Source of the DNA: Bacteroidota bacterium
GTDB lineage: Bacteria; Bacteroidota; Bacteroidia; Chitinophagales; Chitinophagaceae
Assembly (NCBI GenBank): GCA_025363385.1
Contig: JANYEA010000096.1
Span: forward strand, 1-64,000
Direction: 5' to 3'
DNA length: 64,000 nucleotides
The notes under the pieces were generated by a model, which made no database searches, was not told the origin of the DNA, and was given only the letters and a program-made list of their open reading frames with translations. This document shows, one piece after another, positions 16,743-25,125 of the stretch (positions are counted from its first letter, which is position 1; each line of letters opens with the position of its first letter). The position numbers and the translations under genes were made by a program.

Positions 16743-17594
16743 TTAATGCTTCGCTAAATACGTTATTTCAGACTGAGTTAATACACGATTGTAAATTCTT
16801 ATATCATCAAATTGACCTATAAATTGACCTGTAGGTGTTCCGTTTGGAGCAAAAGAAGTTCCAAATCCAGAATTGCTATAGAAAGCACAATATCCATTAC
16901 TAGGTCTTACATTTTGAATATTAGTTACTAAACCTACATGAACAAGTTTACCATCTAAATACAATGAAGGAATATGTGCATTATAAACTATGATAATATT
17001 ATGCCATCCAGTAATTTTAGTAGCATATACTAATGGAGATGCTATAAACATTTGCGTATGTTCAATTACTTGAATTTGGTTAGTCCCAACATTTAAACCA
17101 ACTCCCGCATTTAAAGTAGGGTCTCCCCAACTTACACCATGTGTAGGATGGATTATTGATTGTGTACCATATCCCTCTAATCCTGAAATTCCTTCAGGTT
17201 TAATTAAATCCAATGATTTCGGATTTACCCAAACACTTATAGAAAATGTATTTGTAACATTTTGTATTGCACTATTTGTTCTAACAAATTGATTAACAGA
17301 AGTTAGATTGATAGCACTAGTTTTATTTCCAAACCTATCTTTTGTAAAAGAGGTACCATTTATTGATCCATTATACCCAATTCCACTTACATCATTTGCG
17401 TTTCCAGTAAATGGATAATAGGCAACAAGCCCCGAATTTAATGAAACAGTAGAAAGAGATGTTTCTGAGAAACTTTGATATAGTAATGATGTACTTTGTT
17501 TCAGGTTATTAGAACTTGAAGTATCAATTTTCTTTTGACAAGATGATACAATCAAACCAAAAACAGTAAGAAAGATTAAGTTATGTTTTTTCAT
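16743..17594 (-). CDS. LamG-like domain lipoprotein
   Basis: A 283-aa exported lipoprotein (signal ending IVSSC, Cys19), with a Ser-rich linker and a concanavalin-like LamG_3 domain from about residue 57 (LVAYYPFTGNANDVSG) to the C-terminal FDDIRIYNRVLTQSEI signature. Such jelly-roll domains bind glycans or surface ligands, and none of the hydrolytic residues of a lectin-type enzyme is evident. It follows the larger LamG lipoprotein by 9 bp on the same strand, so the two form an operon, with a terminator shared with module 1 behind it. Target unknown. Confidence 0.88.
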   Translation of the reverse strand: MKKHNLIFLTVFGLIVSSCQKKIDTSSSNNLKQSTSLLYQSFSETSLSTVSLNSGLVAYYPFTGNANDVSGIGYNGSINGTSFTKDRFGNKTSAINLTSVNQFVRTNSAIQNVTNTFSISVWVNPKSLDLIKPEGISGLEGYGTQSIIHPTHGVSWGDPTLNAGVGLNVGTNQIQVIEHTQMFIASPLVYATKITGWHNIIIVYNAHIPSLYLDGKLVHVGLVTNIQNVRPSNGYCAFYSNSGFGTSFAPNGTPTGQFIGQFDDIRIYNRVLTQSEITYLAKH

Positions 17595-17603
17595 ATTTAA
17601 ATT

Positions 17604-18635
17604 TTAATGTGTAGCTAAAAAGGTGATTTCTGAATCAGTTAATATTCTATTATAAATTCTAATGTCATCTAAATACCCACCCCATGCGTCATAAGAAGGA
17701 TGATTATTTCTTCCAATATTCAATGTTAACCCATTGTAAGGAATAGTATTTATTGATGCACCTTGAGTACTATTAATAATCTTTCCGTTTAAATATAATT
17801 TCGACAAACCTGTTGAATCACATTCATAAACTAAATGTGACCAAACTAAACTTGGTAGTATAGTTGGCACATCAGAAATTCCACCCGTGCCGATATCATT
17901 AATAAAACCACAGCTAACTGTTCTGGGGTTGTTTGATGAACCAGTTGAGGATAAATAATATCCACCATTTCCAGTGCCTTGAAAATCAAGCATTCTTGGG
18001 TTAATGTATCCCCCATTCATATAGAACCAAACAGAAACTGAAATATTCTTTTGAACTTTAATTGTAGGCCCAGATCCACAGTCGATATAGGAGTTATTGT
18101 TTCCAGCAAAACTATAAGCACTATTTGGGTTACCAAATCGGTCAGCAGTTAATGTAACTCCAATAGTTGTTCCATGATTACTATTTCCACTACTATCATT
18201 TGCATTACCTGTGAATGGGTAATAAGCAACTAAACCAGTTGAAATTGTTGTAGGTACGACAGATAATTGTGCCAGGATTTCATTTAACAATTTTAAAAGA
18301 TCTAAATACTGTTGGTTTAAAACAACGAGTTGATTATTGATGACAGTAATATTTGTATTATTTACTGTGATTTGTGTTGTTAGAATTGATATTTGATTCT
18401 GAATCACAACAATTTGTGTCTTTATAGAATCTACCCTTAATGAAAGGCTTGTGATATTCGCATTAGAAGCGGCTAAGGCTTTAGATAAAGAATCAGTGGT
18501 TTTTTGAAGAGCAGAAACAGACGTTTTAAGGGCTTGGATATCCCCAGAGCTATTATCCGATTGTTTTTGACAAGAGATAGAAAAGATTATTAGGCAAGAA
18601 AAAAAGATACAGACTAAATTGAAATTCCTTTTCAT
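17604..18635 (-). CDS. LamG-like lipoprotein with coiled-coil stalk
   Basis: A 343-aa lipoprotein (signal ending SISC). Residues about 33-125 are a long heptad-patterned coiled coil rich in Ser, Thr, Asn, Ile and Val (QALKTSVSALQKTTDSLSKA onward). A LamG_3 domain follows, starting at LVAYYPFTGNANDSSG and ending with the DDIRIYNRILTDSEI signature. The stalk would hold the domain away from the membrane. It is the first gene of the two-gene unit and is transcribed divergently from the transmembrane regulator gene. The pair looks like a duplicated surface-exposed adhesin-like system. Confidence 0.88.
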   Translation of the reverse strand: MKRNFNLVCIFFSCLIIFSISCQKQSDNSSGDIQALKTSVSALQKTTDSLSKALAASNANITSLSLRVDSIKTQIVVIQNQISILTTQITVNNTNITVINNQLVVLNQQYLDLLKLLNEILAQLSVVPTTISTGLVAYYPFTGNANDSSGNSNHGTTIGVTLTADRFGNPNSAYSFAGNNNSYIDCGSGPTIKVQKNISVSVWFYMNGGYINPRMLDFQGTGNGGYYLSSTGSSNNPRTVSCGFINDIGTGGISDVPTILPSLVWSHLVYECDSTGLSKLYLNGKIINSTQGASINTIPYNGLTLNIGRNNHPSYDAWGGYLDDIRIYNRILTDSEITFLATH

Positions 18636-18859
18636 AATACATCATTTTAAACAAATGTTATAAAAAGGAGCAGTCGAGTTGTATTTATAGGATAACTATT
18701 AATAGAAGAAATAGGATATTTGATTTAATTGTTCGATTCAATTTATTATCTGTGTAAATCAATGATTTTTAAATTAGTATATTTTGTTATAACTTAATAT
18801 ATTTCTTAATAGATTGACTTTATTTTAATTCTCTTTAAAATAAACATGAAATTGTTTAA
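18636..18859. promoter_or_regulatory. Divergent control region between LamG pair and regulator
   Basis: Very AT-rich 224 bp between the divergent starts at 18635 and 18860. It must hold both promoters and is the natural target of the regulator encoded next to it. No strong -7/-33 pair or palindrome could be fixed by eye. Confidence 0.35.
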
Positions 18860-20254
18860 ATGAAATCTTTTTCAAAACTGTTTGTTCTGTTTTTACTCTT
18901 TTCTTATAAGCTTGATGCACAAACTTATAAGGTGCCGAAATCTGAATTTCTCAATTTTTTAGTTCATACTGATTCCTCGGTTTCAGACATCACTAATATG
19001 GATCCACATACACCTCTTTTGCCAATCAAAGAAACTAAGCTTGAAAATCATAGGCATAAATTAATTAAGAATAATACTGGTCTTTATGCTCTGATTGATC
19101 AAACAGGGAGGGTTTATAAAGTTAATAATGAAACTAAGGATGCACTTGAATTTATAAGGTTTGACTCAACATATTATTGGGGTTATAATGGTTCATCAAT
19201 AGACTTTTCATATAATGATACATTATTTTCATTTGGCGGTGGTGGCTTTTGGAGAATAAATGGGCAGCTTCGCTATTATAGCAAAGTTTTTAATGAATGG
19301 AACATATCACCCATTTCAGAGGAAATACCAACATATGATTATATCAATTATTTAAATCCTACATCATCAAGTTTATTTTATATACAAAAGCCATTTGACG
19401 ATGCTGTAACTGGCAAAAATTTATATGATTGGAGGGCTATCCGTTTAAATCTAAAATCAAAAAACAATATTATCCTTGGTCAATTTTCACCTCCCTTATT
19501 GGATATACTCAAAAATTATAGAGTAATAAATAAAATCAATTTACCCTCATTAGATGGGATACTCGTTTTTTTTACATTCGAAAATATTCTCTTATTAAAC
19601 TTTACTGATAATACTGTTTATAAACTAAATAACCATACCATTAAAGATTTGATTTTAGGCAATTCCAATAAAACTCAAATTCGGAATACTTTTGAAGTTG
19701 GAGATTCTGTTTATTACACTTTATCAAATGACAGTAGTAATAGATTAAATTCATTCAAAATTTCAATAGACGATTTTACTAAAGAACCATTTCCAGTATA
19801 TGATCAAATACCTGTTTCAAAATACAGCACCTCGGTATTTGCAGCTATAGTATTAATTATAGTTCCTTTTGTCGTTTGGTTTAGTTTCAAAAAGAGAATG
19901 AAAACAGATATTTATTCCTTATCAGAAAGCACAATTGTTGTCAACGAGAATCAAAACGAATTTAGCATAATTGAAAAAAATCTAATAGAACAAATAATTT
20001 ACCATAATGAAAAGGGGAGCTATTTAAGTGGTGATCAATTGAATAATATTTTAGGGGTAAGTAAGAAAAGTTTGGAAACGCAAAAAAAAGTTCGTGGAGA
20101 CACCATCAACAGAATCAATTATAAATTCAAAATTCTATTTGAAAAAGAATTTGATTTAATTGAAAGAAATCGCTCAGAAAATGATCGAAGATTTTACAAT
20201 TATATTATCAGTAGCGAGAATTCTAATCTTTTTAAATTGCGTTATAAGAAATAA
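18860..20254 (+). CDS. Transmembrane one-component regulator
   Basis: A 464-aa protein. Signal peptide 1-20 (ends LDAQ), a beta-rich periplasmic region (about 21-320) with kelch-like repeats (GSSIDFSYNDTLFSFGGGGFW region), one membrane helix 326-343, and a short cytoplasmic part. The cytoplasmic part has a Glu/Asn-rich linker and a helix-turn-helix-like segment (YLSGDQLNNILGVSKKSLET, 388-407). This is a periplasmic sensor wired directly to a DNA-binding domain. Its divergent position beside the LamG lipoproteins suggests it controls them. The DNA-binding fold is an inference from the helical pattern; no characterised homologue is recalled with certainty. Confidence 0.7.
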   Translation: MKSFSKLFVLFLLFSYKLDAQTYKVPKSEFLNFLVHTDSSVSDITNMDPHTPLLPIKETKLENHRHKLIKNNTGLYALIDQTGRVYKVNNETKDALEFIRFDSTYYWGYNGSSIDFSYNDTLFSFGGGGFWRINGQLRYYSKVFNEWNISPISEEIPTYDYINYLNPTSSSLFYIQKPFDDAVTGKNLYDWRAIRLNLKSKNNIILGQFSPPLLDILKNYRVINKINLPSLDGILVFFTFENILLLNFTDNTVYKLNNHTIKDLILGNSNKTQIRNTFEVGDSVYYTLSNDSSNRLNSFKISIDDFTKEPFPVYDQIPVSKYSTSVFAAIVLIIVPFVVWFSFKKRMKTDIYSLSESTIVVNENQNEFSIIEKNLIEQIIYHNEKGSYLSGDQLNNILGVSKKSLETQKKVRGDTINRINYKFKILFEKEFDLIERNRSENDRRFYNYIISSENSNLFKLRYKK

Positions 20255-20346
20255 GTTTCTATTGTGCAATTAAAGTCCATTTTGTATATTTAGTTAAAAC
20301 GAATATCAAACTAAATATTAAAATATTTTGGAATTTTAAATCATTT

Positions 20347-20898
20347 ATGAAATTCTCTGAAAATATAATATTCCTAAAATCTTTCTACGAACAATATCAA
20401 CTTTCTAGTAAGTTTGAAAAAGATTGCATTTATTTAGAAAACGCTTTTAACGAAATAAATAAAATATGGTATGAAAACCTCTACCAAATAAAAGAAGTAA
20501 AATATTTAATGATTGCAGAAGCGCCTCTATGGGGGAAGGGAAAAAAATATATTTACAATCCTGATATTAGAAATTCTCAATTTTTCTATAGAAGTGATTT
20601 GAGTGATATCTTGAAAATACACATTTCCAATAAACGTGATTTTATAAATATTTGCAATGAAATTGGATTGCTAGTTGTGGATATTTCGCCGTTTGCACTA
20701 AATCCATTAGATACAATAATTAATTATCGCACACTATCCACAACTCAATATAATCTATTAGTTACAAAGACAATACCCACTTATTTTGAGAGAAAAATAA
20801 ATGCAATAGCTGAAAAGAAATCTGATAAAATAAAAATATTTTTTCGATATGCAAGAGTAAATAATAACTTTGTAGAACTCGTTTCTCAAGTCAATTAA
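20347..20898 (+). CDS. Hypothetical protein, possible uracil-DNA-glycosylase-like fold
   Basis: A 183-aa soluble, AT-rich-coded protein. The only suggestive pattern is a strand followed by MIAEAPLWGKG (near residues 57-67) and a later strand VVDISPFAL, which recall the first motif and interior of the uracil-DNA-glycosylase superfamily. The catalytic motifs are not complete enough to claim activity. It stands alone between the LamG/regulator block and the SIR2 block, about 90 bp after the regulator gene. It could be cargo of the defence zone. Function open. Confidence 0.6.
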   Translation: MKFSENIIFLKSFYEQYQLSSKFEKDCIYLENAFNEINKIWYENLYQIKEVKYLMIAEAPLWGKGKKYIYNPDIRNSQFFYRSDLSDILKIHISNKRDFINICNEIGLLVVDISPFALNPLDTIINYRTLSTTQYNLLVTKTIPTYFERKINAIAEKKSDKIKIFFRYARVNNNFVELVSQVN

Positions 20899-21310
20899 AA
20901 ATTATTTTCTAAGTAGATTATAAAACATTTCTAAATATATCTAGCATGAAAATAGAGATAGTTTCAATTACCAATTAATATGAAAAATATTTAATTTGAA
21001 TTATAAATTTTATTAATTTCAATAGTGGTACAAAATGATGATAAACTACTATGGCAAGAGCTGAGAAACTAACCTGATGCTAACAAAAAAAAATTTATAA
21101 AAGCATAGCTAGATATTGTAATATAATGTGTGTATGCTACTTTCTGCATCGGTTCGATTAGGATGTTCAGTTTTTTGTTTTGGTTCATTACTTCAACAAC
21201 ATATTTTCAAATAGAAATTTAAATCGGGCTGAACAAACCATGAGTTGCAGACCATCATAAATTCTGACTTATATGAACAAGAGGATTGACCACCTCTTAA
21301 AAATAATATT
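20899..21310. other. Intergenic 412 bp before the SIR2 gene
   Basis: AT-rich sequence without an open frame longer than a few codons and without a clear hairpin or repeat. It presumably carries the promoter of the SIR2 operon. Confidence 0.35.
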
Positions 21311-22417
21311 ATGACTAAAACTGTTTACATCTTAGGTGCCGGGTTTTCAATTGATGCGGGAGCACCGTCTCAGGAAAAGTTAGTAGAAAAAATTTTTGAA
21401 ATTCATACCTCAAATCCAAACACTTTTAAATCAGGCACAGTTGATCGATTTAAAGATTTTTTGACAAATACTCTCGATATTCCAGAGGCTTTACAAAGCA
21501 AGATTCCGTTTGAAGATATATTTACACCATTAGATAAATGCTTGCTTGAGAATCTATCATTTAGAAACTTAAGTATTTATCAAGTAAAAAAAACAAGAGA
21601 TTTAATTTACTATCTAATTGGAAGGACATTACAACACATTCTCTTAAATTCCGATAAAGGGTATATAGATAGATTTGCAACTTTTTTAGTAGATGAATGT
21701 CAAAAGCGGAAAGGCAATAACTATCCTAATCTTGATAATGTTAGTGTTATTACAACAAACTGGGATATTCTCCTAGACACATCAATTCAAACTCAAATCG
21801 ATGCAAGACATTACCTAAATGCTGTGGTAGATTATTGCTGCTATATTAGTTCTTATCAAAAAGATGATAATAGAGTTAAGCCAGGGTTAGAAGTCTTAGG
21901 TAGAGGTGGCTTTAATGTCAAATTAATTAAGTTACATGGTTCTCTTAATTGGCTTCAATGCCCAAGATGCCAAAGGGTATATGTCGATATTGATGATAAA
22001 ATTGCAATAAATCAATTCACAAACCCTATAAATTGTCGCCATTGTGATGAAAATTTCAAAAAGCAGACATCCCATAAGCTAACTTCCAATATCATTATGC
22101 CAACCTTTCTGAAAAATTTATCAAATCCACAGTATAAATTAATCTGGCAAAATGCTGGGGTTGAACTTTCTGAAGCCAATAAAATTATTTTCATTGGATA
22201 TTCTCTACCTCAAGCAGACTTTGAAATGCGTCAGCTGCTTTCAAGAATGGTAAGAAAAGACGCAGAAATAGCAGTCGTAGGTTATTCCAATGACCCTAAA
22301 ACTGATAAGAACTTTCAAGAACTTGAGAATAGATATAAAGTTTTCTTTGGTGATAGATTTAAATTACCAGTATTGAATTTAGGAGCGAAAAAATTTATTG
22401 AAGAAAAATTTAAATAA
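21311..22417 (+). CDS. SIR2-like NADase (defence-type)
   Basis: A 368-aa SIR2-family protein. The NAD-binding start is ILGAGFSIDAGAPS (7-20), followed by TTNWD (148-152), the catalytic-type His209 in KLHGSLNW, a zinc knuckle with Cys217/220 (CPRC) and Cys242/245 (CRHC), and GYSLPQAD (296-303). Stand-alone SIR2 proteins with this layout act as NAD+-depleting effectors in several anti-phage systems. Here the stop overlaps the next ATG by 1 nt (TAATG), so the 64-aa protein is co-translated, and a membrane protein follows. An NADase defence effector is the best reading; deacetylase activity cannot be excluded. Confidence 0.85.
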   Translation: MTKTVYILGAGFSIDAGAPSQEKLVEKIFEIHTSNPNTFKSGTVDRFKDFLTNTLDIPEALQSKIPFEDIFTPLDKCLLENLSFRNLSIYQVKKTRDLIYYLIGRTLQHILLNSDKGYIDRFATFLVDECQKRKGNNYPNLDNVSVITTNWDILLDTSIQTQIDARHYLNAVVDYCCYISSYQKDDNRVKPGLEVLGRGGFNVKLIKLHGSLNWLQCPRCQRVYVDIDDKIAINQFTNPINCRHCDENFKKQTSHKLTSNIIMPTFLKNLSNPQYKLIWQNAGVELSEANKIIFIGYSLPQADFEMRQLLSRMVRKDAEIAVVGYSNDPKTDKNFQELENRYKVFFGDRFKLPVLNLGAKKFIEEKFK

Positions 22418-22611
22418 TGAAACTTACAAAAGAAGATAGAATCAGAACAATATATGGAAGAGGAAGACATGTTGTAATTAATGGGGCTGGAGCAAGTATC
22501 GCGTCAAAAATTAGAAAATCTGTAATGAGTGTGATAAAGCCTCCTTCAAAGAATAATTTTATTGATGTTCTTAAGATAAATGATATCGTTGATTCTGCCC
22601 AAAGGAGCTAA
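22417..22611 (+). CDS. Small protein coupled to SIR2, 64 aa
   Basis: The ATG overlaps the SIR2 stop (TAATG), which strongly supports translation. The basic 64-aa protein has GRGRHVVINGAGASIAS near residues 14-30, a glycine-rich GAGAS turn reminiscent of the NAD-binding start of SIR2, then a Lys-rich C-terminal half. It has no signal peptide or membrane helix. It may be an immunity, sensor or assembly partner of the SIR2 protein. No family is recognised. Confidence 0.65.
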   Translation: MKLTKEDRIRTIYGRGRHVVINGAGASIASKIRKSVMSVIKPPSKNNFIDVLKINDIVDSAQRS

Positions 22612-22651
22612 AGGCATTTAATTTTGAAGTATTGTATCCAAATCTTTAATT

Positions 22652-23080
22652 ATGGAAAATAGTTTTGAAGAATATCTCAATAAATATCGTGATGAATTGG
22701 TAATTCTATTGCATAAAAGTCAAGATCAATTTGAAAAACAACTATCATATATAAGTGCTGGAAGTTTGACTTTGTCAGTAGGTTTTATTAAAGATGTTGT
22801 AAAAAACATTGGATCAGCAAAATATAAGTGGCTACTTCAATTTGGTTGGATATTATTGGCTTTGACACTTCTAGTTAATTGTATTTCGCATATAATATCT
22901 GCAAGTAAACATAATAAAACAATTGATGAGATTAATAATGAATTGAATGGTAATGACACATACGATCATAATCAAATCAAAATAAGGTACAAACAAATTG
23001 AATTTTTAAACTGGGCTACAATTGGATTAATGATTGTAGGGATCTTACTTATTATTTTATTTGTTTCATCAAACTTATAA
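22652..23080 (+). CDS. Three-helix membrane protein of the SIR2 block
   Basis: A 142-aa protein with an amphipathic acidic N-terminus (residues 1-28) and hydrophobic helices near 32-52, 66-90 and 118-140. Between the last two is a charged loop (KHNKTIDEINNELNGNDTYD). It begins 40 bp after the 64-aa gene in the same direction, so it is probably in the SIR2 operon. A small membrane partner next to a SIR2 effector is a pattern seen in defence loci, but no named family is recognised. It could equally be a separate membrane effector. Confidence 0.65.
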   Translation: MENSFEEYLNKYRDELVILLHKSQDQFEKQLSYISAGSLTLSVGFIKDVVKNIGSAKYKWLLQFGWILLALTLLVNCISHIISASKHNKTIDEINNELNGNDTYDHNQIKIRYKQIEFLNWATIGLMIVGILLIILFVSSNL

Positions 23081-23081
23081 C

Positions 23082-23201
23082 ATGCGAAAAAATCAGACAT
23101 CAAGGAAATTTCTGTTTATGATTAATTTTTCAACCGGAAAAAAAGGAACTCAGCCATCTACACCAAGGCCAAAACCTAAACCAAAAAATAAGTTTAAATA
23201 A
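23082..23201 (+). CDS. Pro/Lys-rich microprotein 1, 39 aa
   Basis: The ATG is 1 bp beyond the stop of the three-helix membrane protein. The frame begins MRKNQTSRKF and ends in a very basic tail with PRPKPKPKNKFK. Tight spacing and the shared PKPKP motif with the next ORF argue that it is translated. No known family. Confidence 0.45.
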   Translation: MRKNQTSRKFLFMINFSTGKKGTQPSTPRPKPKPKNKFK

Positions 23202-23208
23202 ATTTTGT

Positions 23209-23358
23209 ATGAAGAATAAAAAACAGGATGAACCAAGACCTAAGCAAATAGAAAACATAAGTAAAGCTAAGAATACTGTCAAATTTGAAGGTAAATTTGG
23301 TTCAGTTGCTTCATCACCAAAGCCAAAACCGATAAGTAGCAACTTATCAAAAAAATAG
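23209..23358 (+). CDS. Pro/Lys-rich microprotein 2, 49 aa
   Basis: Starts 7 bp after microprotein 1 and ends in TAG. It begins MKNKKQDEPRPKQIEN and carries a second PKPKP near the C-terminus (SSPKPKPISSNLSKK). Same composition and motif as the ORF before it, which suggests a related pair. Function unknown; possibly a short basic linker peptide, antitoxin-like protein or nucleic-acid binder. Confidence 0.45.
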   Translation: MKNKKQDEPRPKQIENISKAKNTVKFEGKFGSVASSPKPKPISSNLSKK

Positions 23359-23428
23359 ATATCTATTATGTAATATATATACATAGAGGTAAAAAATCAA
23401 ACATTTTCCCATATTAACACTCATCTTG

Positions 23429-23980
23429 ATGACAGCATTTTTTGCGCCTATACTATCTTTAATTGGTGTTTTTGTTGGTTGGGGATTAACTCAGCTAACA
23501 AACTATTTCAATATTTATCTCAATGACAGACGGACGTTGAGAGAAACACTTTACTTTTTATTAGAAATGCAACATCAAATTGAAACTATTAAATCAATAG
23601 ATGAAGGAGCTAATTCATATTTACAAACTCTAAATTTATCTATCCCAAATTTTACATCAAGCCAAGAAGAATACGACCAAGTACTTCATGTTTTTAGAAA
23701 AATGATTATAGACTTTCACAACCCACGAATCCAAATAGAACTCCAGGAGTTAAATGAAAGTTATGACAATTGTTTACTGAAACTTGCCTCCGTTGACCCA
23801 ATTAGTGCATTCAGACTAAAAGGTAAAAATAAAATCATTTCATACTTAAATCAATGGAATAATTATGCATCAGAAACTATTCTATCTAATTTAAATGTTA
23901 ATGCTGATCCAAAAGCTATTGAACTTTCAAATGAATTGATACCTCAGGTAGAGAATGGATTAATAAACGAAACATTTTAA
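23429..23980 (+). CDS. Membrane-anchored helical protein, stop-split with the next ORF
   Basis: A 183-aa protein starting at the ATG at 23429 (a TTG lies one codon earlier). Residues 2-22 are a membrane helix (FFAPILSLIGVFVGWGL), followed by a long alpha-helical region ending NGLINETF. The frame continues after the TAA without any shift for 62 more codons (to 24169), and those residues are also helical and basic. The real gene may therefore have been about 245 aa, interrupted by one nonsense codon. It lies in the island cargo with unknown function; the membrane-plus-helical layout suits an effector or sensor. Confidence 0.65.
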   Translation: MTAFFAPILSLIGVFVGWGLTQLTNYFNIYLNDRRTLRETLYFLLEMQHQIETIKSIDEGANSYLQTLNLSIPNFTSSQEEYDQVLHVFRKMIIDFHNPRIQIELQELNESYDNCLLKLASVDPISAFRLKGKNKIISYLNQWNNYASETILSNLNVNADPKAIELSNELIPQVENGLINETF

Positions 23981-24169
23981 GATTTGCAAGAAATAATATG
24001 CTTGATAGCAAAACGCGCTGGAAGAAAAACTAAATTGGAATTCGAAAAGCGAATCATTAATTCTCAAGCAGAAAATAAAACCGTATTTGACAAAAGAATT
24101 AAAAAGTATGCTGAAGAAGTAGTAATCCCTGCAATTAAAAAAACACAAAACAATGAAAGTAACTTTTGA
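23981..24169 (+). pseudogene. Same-frame C-terminal continuation of the membrane-anchored protein
   Basis: Directly after the TAA at 23978-23980 the same frame stays open through DLQEIICLIAKRAGRKTK to a stop at 24169. The only internal start is a TTG at 23984, so an independent 61-aa gene is weakly supported. Reading it as the detached C-terminus of the preceding gene is more economical. Confidence 0.5.
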
Positions 24170-24245
24170 TTCGAATGTCTGAATAAAAGTGACATGTTGA
24201 GGTAATTAGAGTCAAATTTAAATCTTAATAATTCTAAGAAATAAA

Positions 24246-25013
24246 ATGGAAATCGAACAAAAGTCAATAAAACTTATTCAAACAGGTGCGGAAGTATTTG
24301 GTGGTGCTATTGGTAGTGCAATTGGATTAATTGGCGGACCAGCAGGTGCTATTGGAGGAAATGTTGCAGGTATAATTATTGCAAAAGGCCTTAATGAGTT
24401 AGCAAACAGATATCTTTCAAATAGAGAGCAAGCTCGAACTGGTGCAGCAGCAAGTTATACAATTTTTGGAGTTCAAAAAAAGTTGGATGAAGGCCTTACT
24501 CCGAGACAAGATGGCTTTTTTGATTCTACTGATACCAAAAGAAGTAAAGCAGAAGAACTTTTTGAAGGTATACTGTTAAAATGCAAAAATGAATTTGAAG
24601 AAAAAAAGATTGCATACATTTCAAATATTTATCAAAATGTTGCTTTTGATAACACAATCAACCCATTCAATGCGAATCAAATTTTATATGCAGCTCAACA
24701 AATGACTTATAGGCAAATTTCCATTTTGGCATTAATTGGGGTTAACATAAATAACCATTTAACATTACGGGATCAAGATTATCGTGACGATTATGATAAC
24801 GTTTCTACAGATTTAGAATTCATTCTTCAGGATTTTGTATACCTGGAAAAACAAGGGCTAATTGTTAGGGGTGACCATACAGCAATTATTGATGCATCAG
24901 ATGTTGTCCCAGGTAAAATGAAATTATCTTTAATTGGTTATGACTTTTATAAGATTTTAAGTCTAAGCGTTATGAAATTTAGTGAAATGGATTTTTTAGC
25001 ATTGCTAAAATAA
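24246..25013 (+). CDS. Gly-rich putative membrane-active protein
   Basis: A 255-aa protein. Residues about 13-48 are a Gly/Ala-rich hydrophobic stretch (GAEVFGGAIGSAIGLIGGPA followed by GAIGGNVAGIIIAKGL) with small residues spaced as in glycine-zipper or pore-forming helices. The remainder is soluble and helical, and residues 180-250 could form a winged-helix-like fold. There is no signal peptide. Glycine-zipper toxins and effectors behave this way, so a membrane-perturbing effector fits the cargo zone, but that is inference. No close family was recognised. Confidence 0.65.
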   Translation: MEIEQKSIKLIQTGAEVFGGAIGSAIGLIGGPAGAIGGNVAGIIIAKGLNELANRYLSNREQARTGAAASYTIFGVQKKLDEGLTPRQDGFFDSTDTKRSKAEELFEGILLKCKNEFEEKKIAYISNIYQNVAFDNTINPFNANQILYAAQQMTYRQISILALIGVNINNHLTLRDQDYRDDYDNVSTDLEFILQDFVYLEKQGLIVRGDHTAIIDASDVVPGKMKLSLIGYDFYKILSLSVMKFSEMDFLALLK

Positions 25014-25125
25014 AACTTATCAAAAAACAAATTTCAATTTAAGTGGCATATAATTGAATGTTGGGAAATGATTATTTCCTTCTGTTTATTGACTCTTATT
25101 AATTGTAGATTTAATTCCGTATTTA

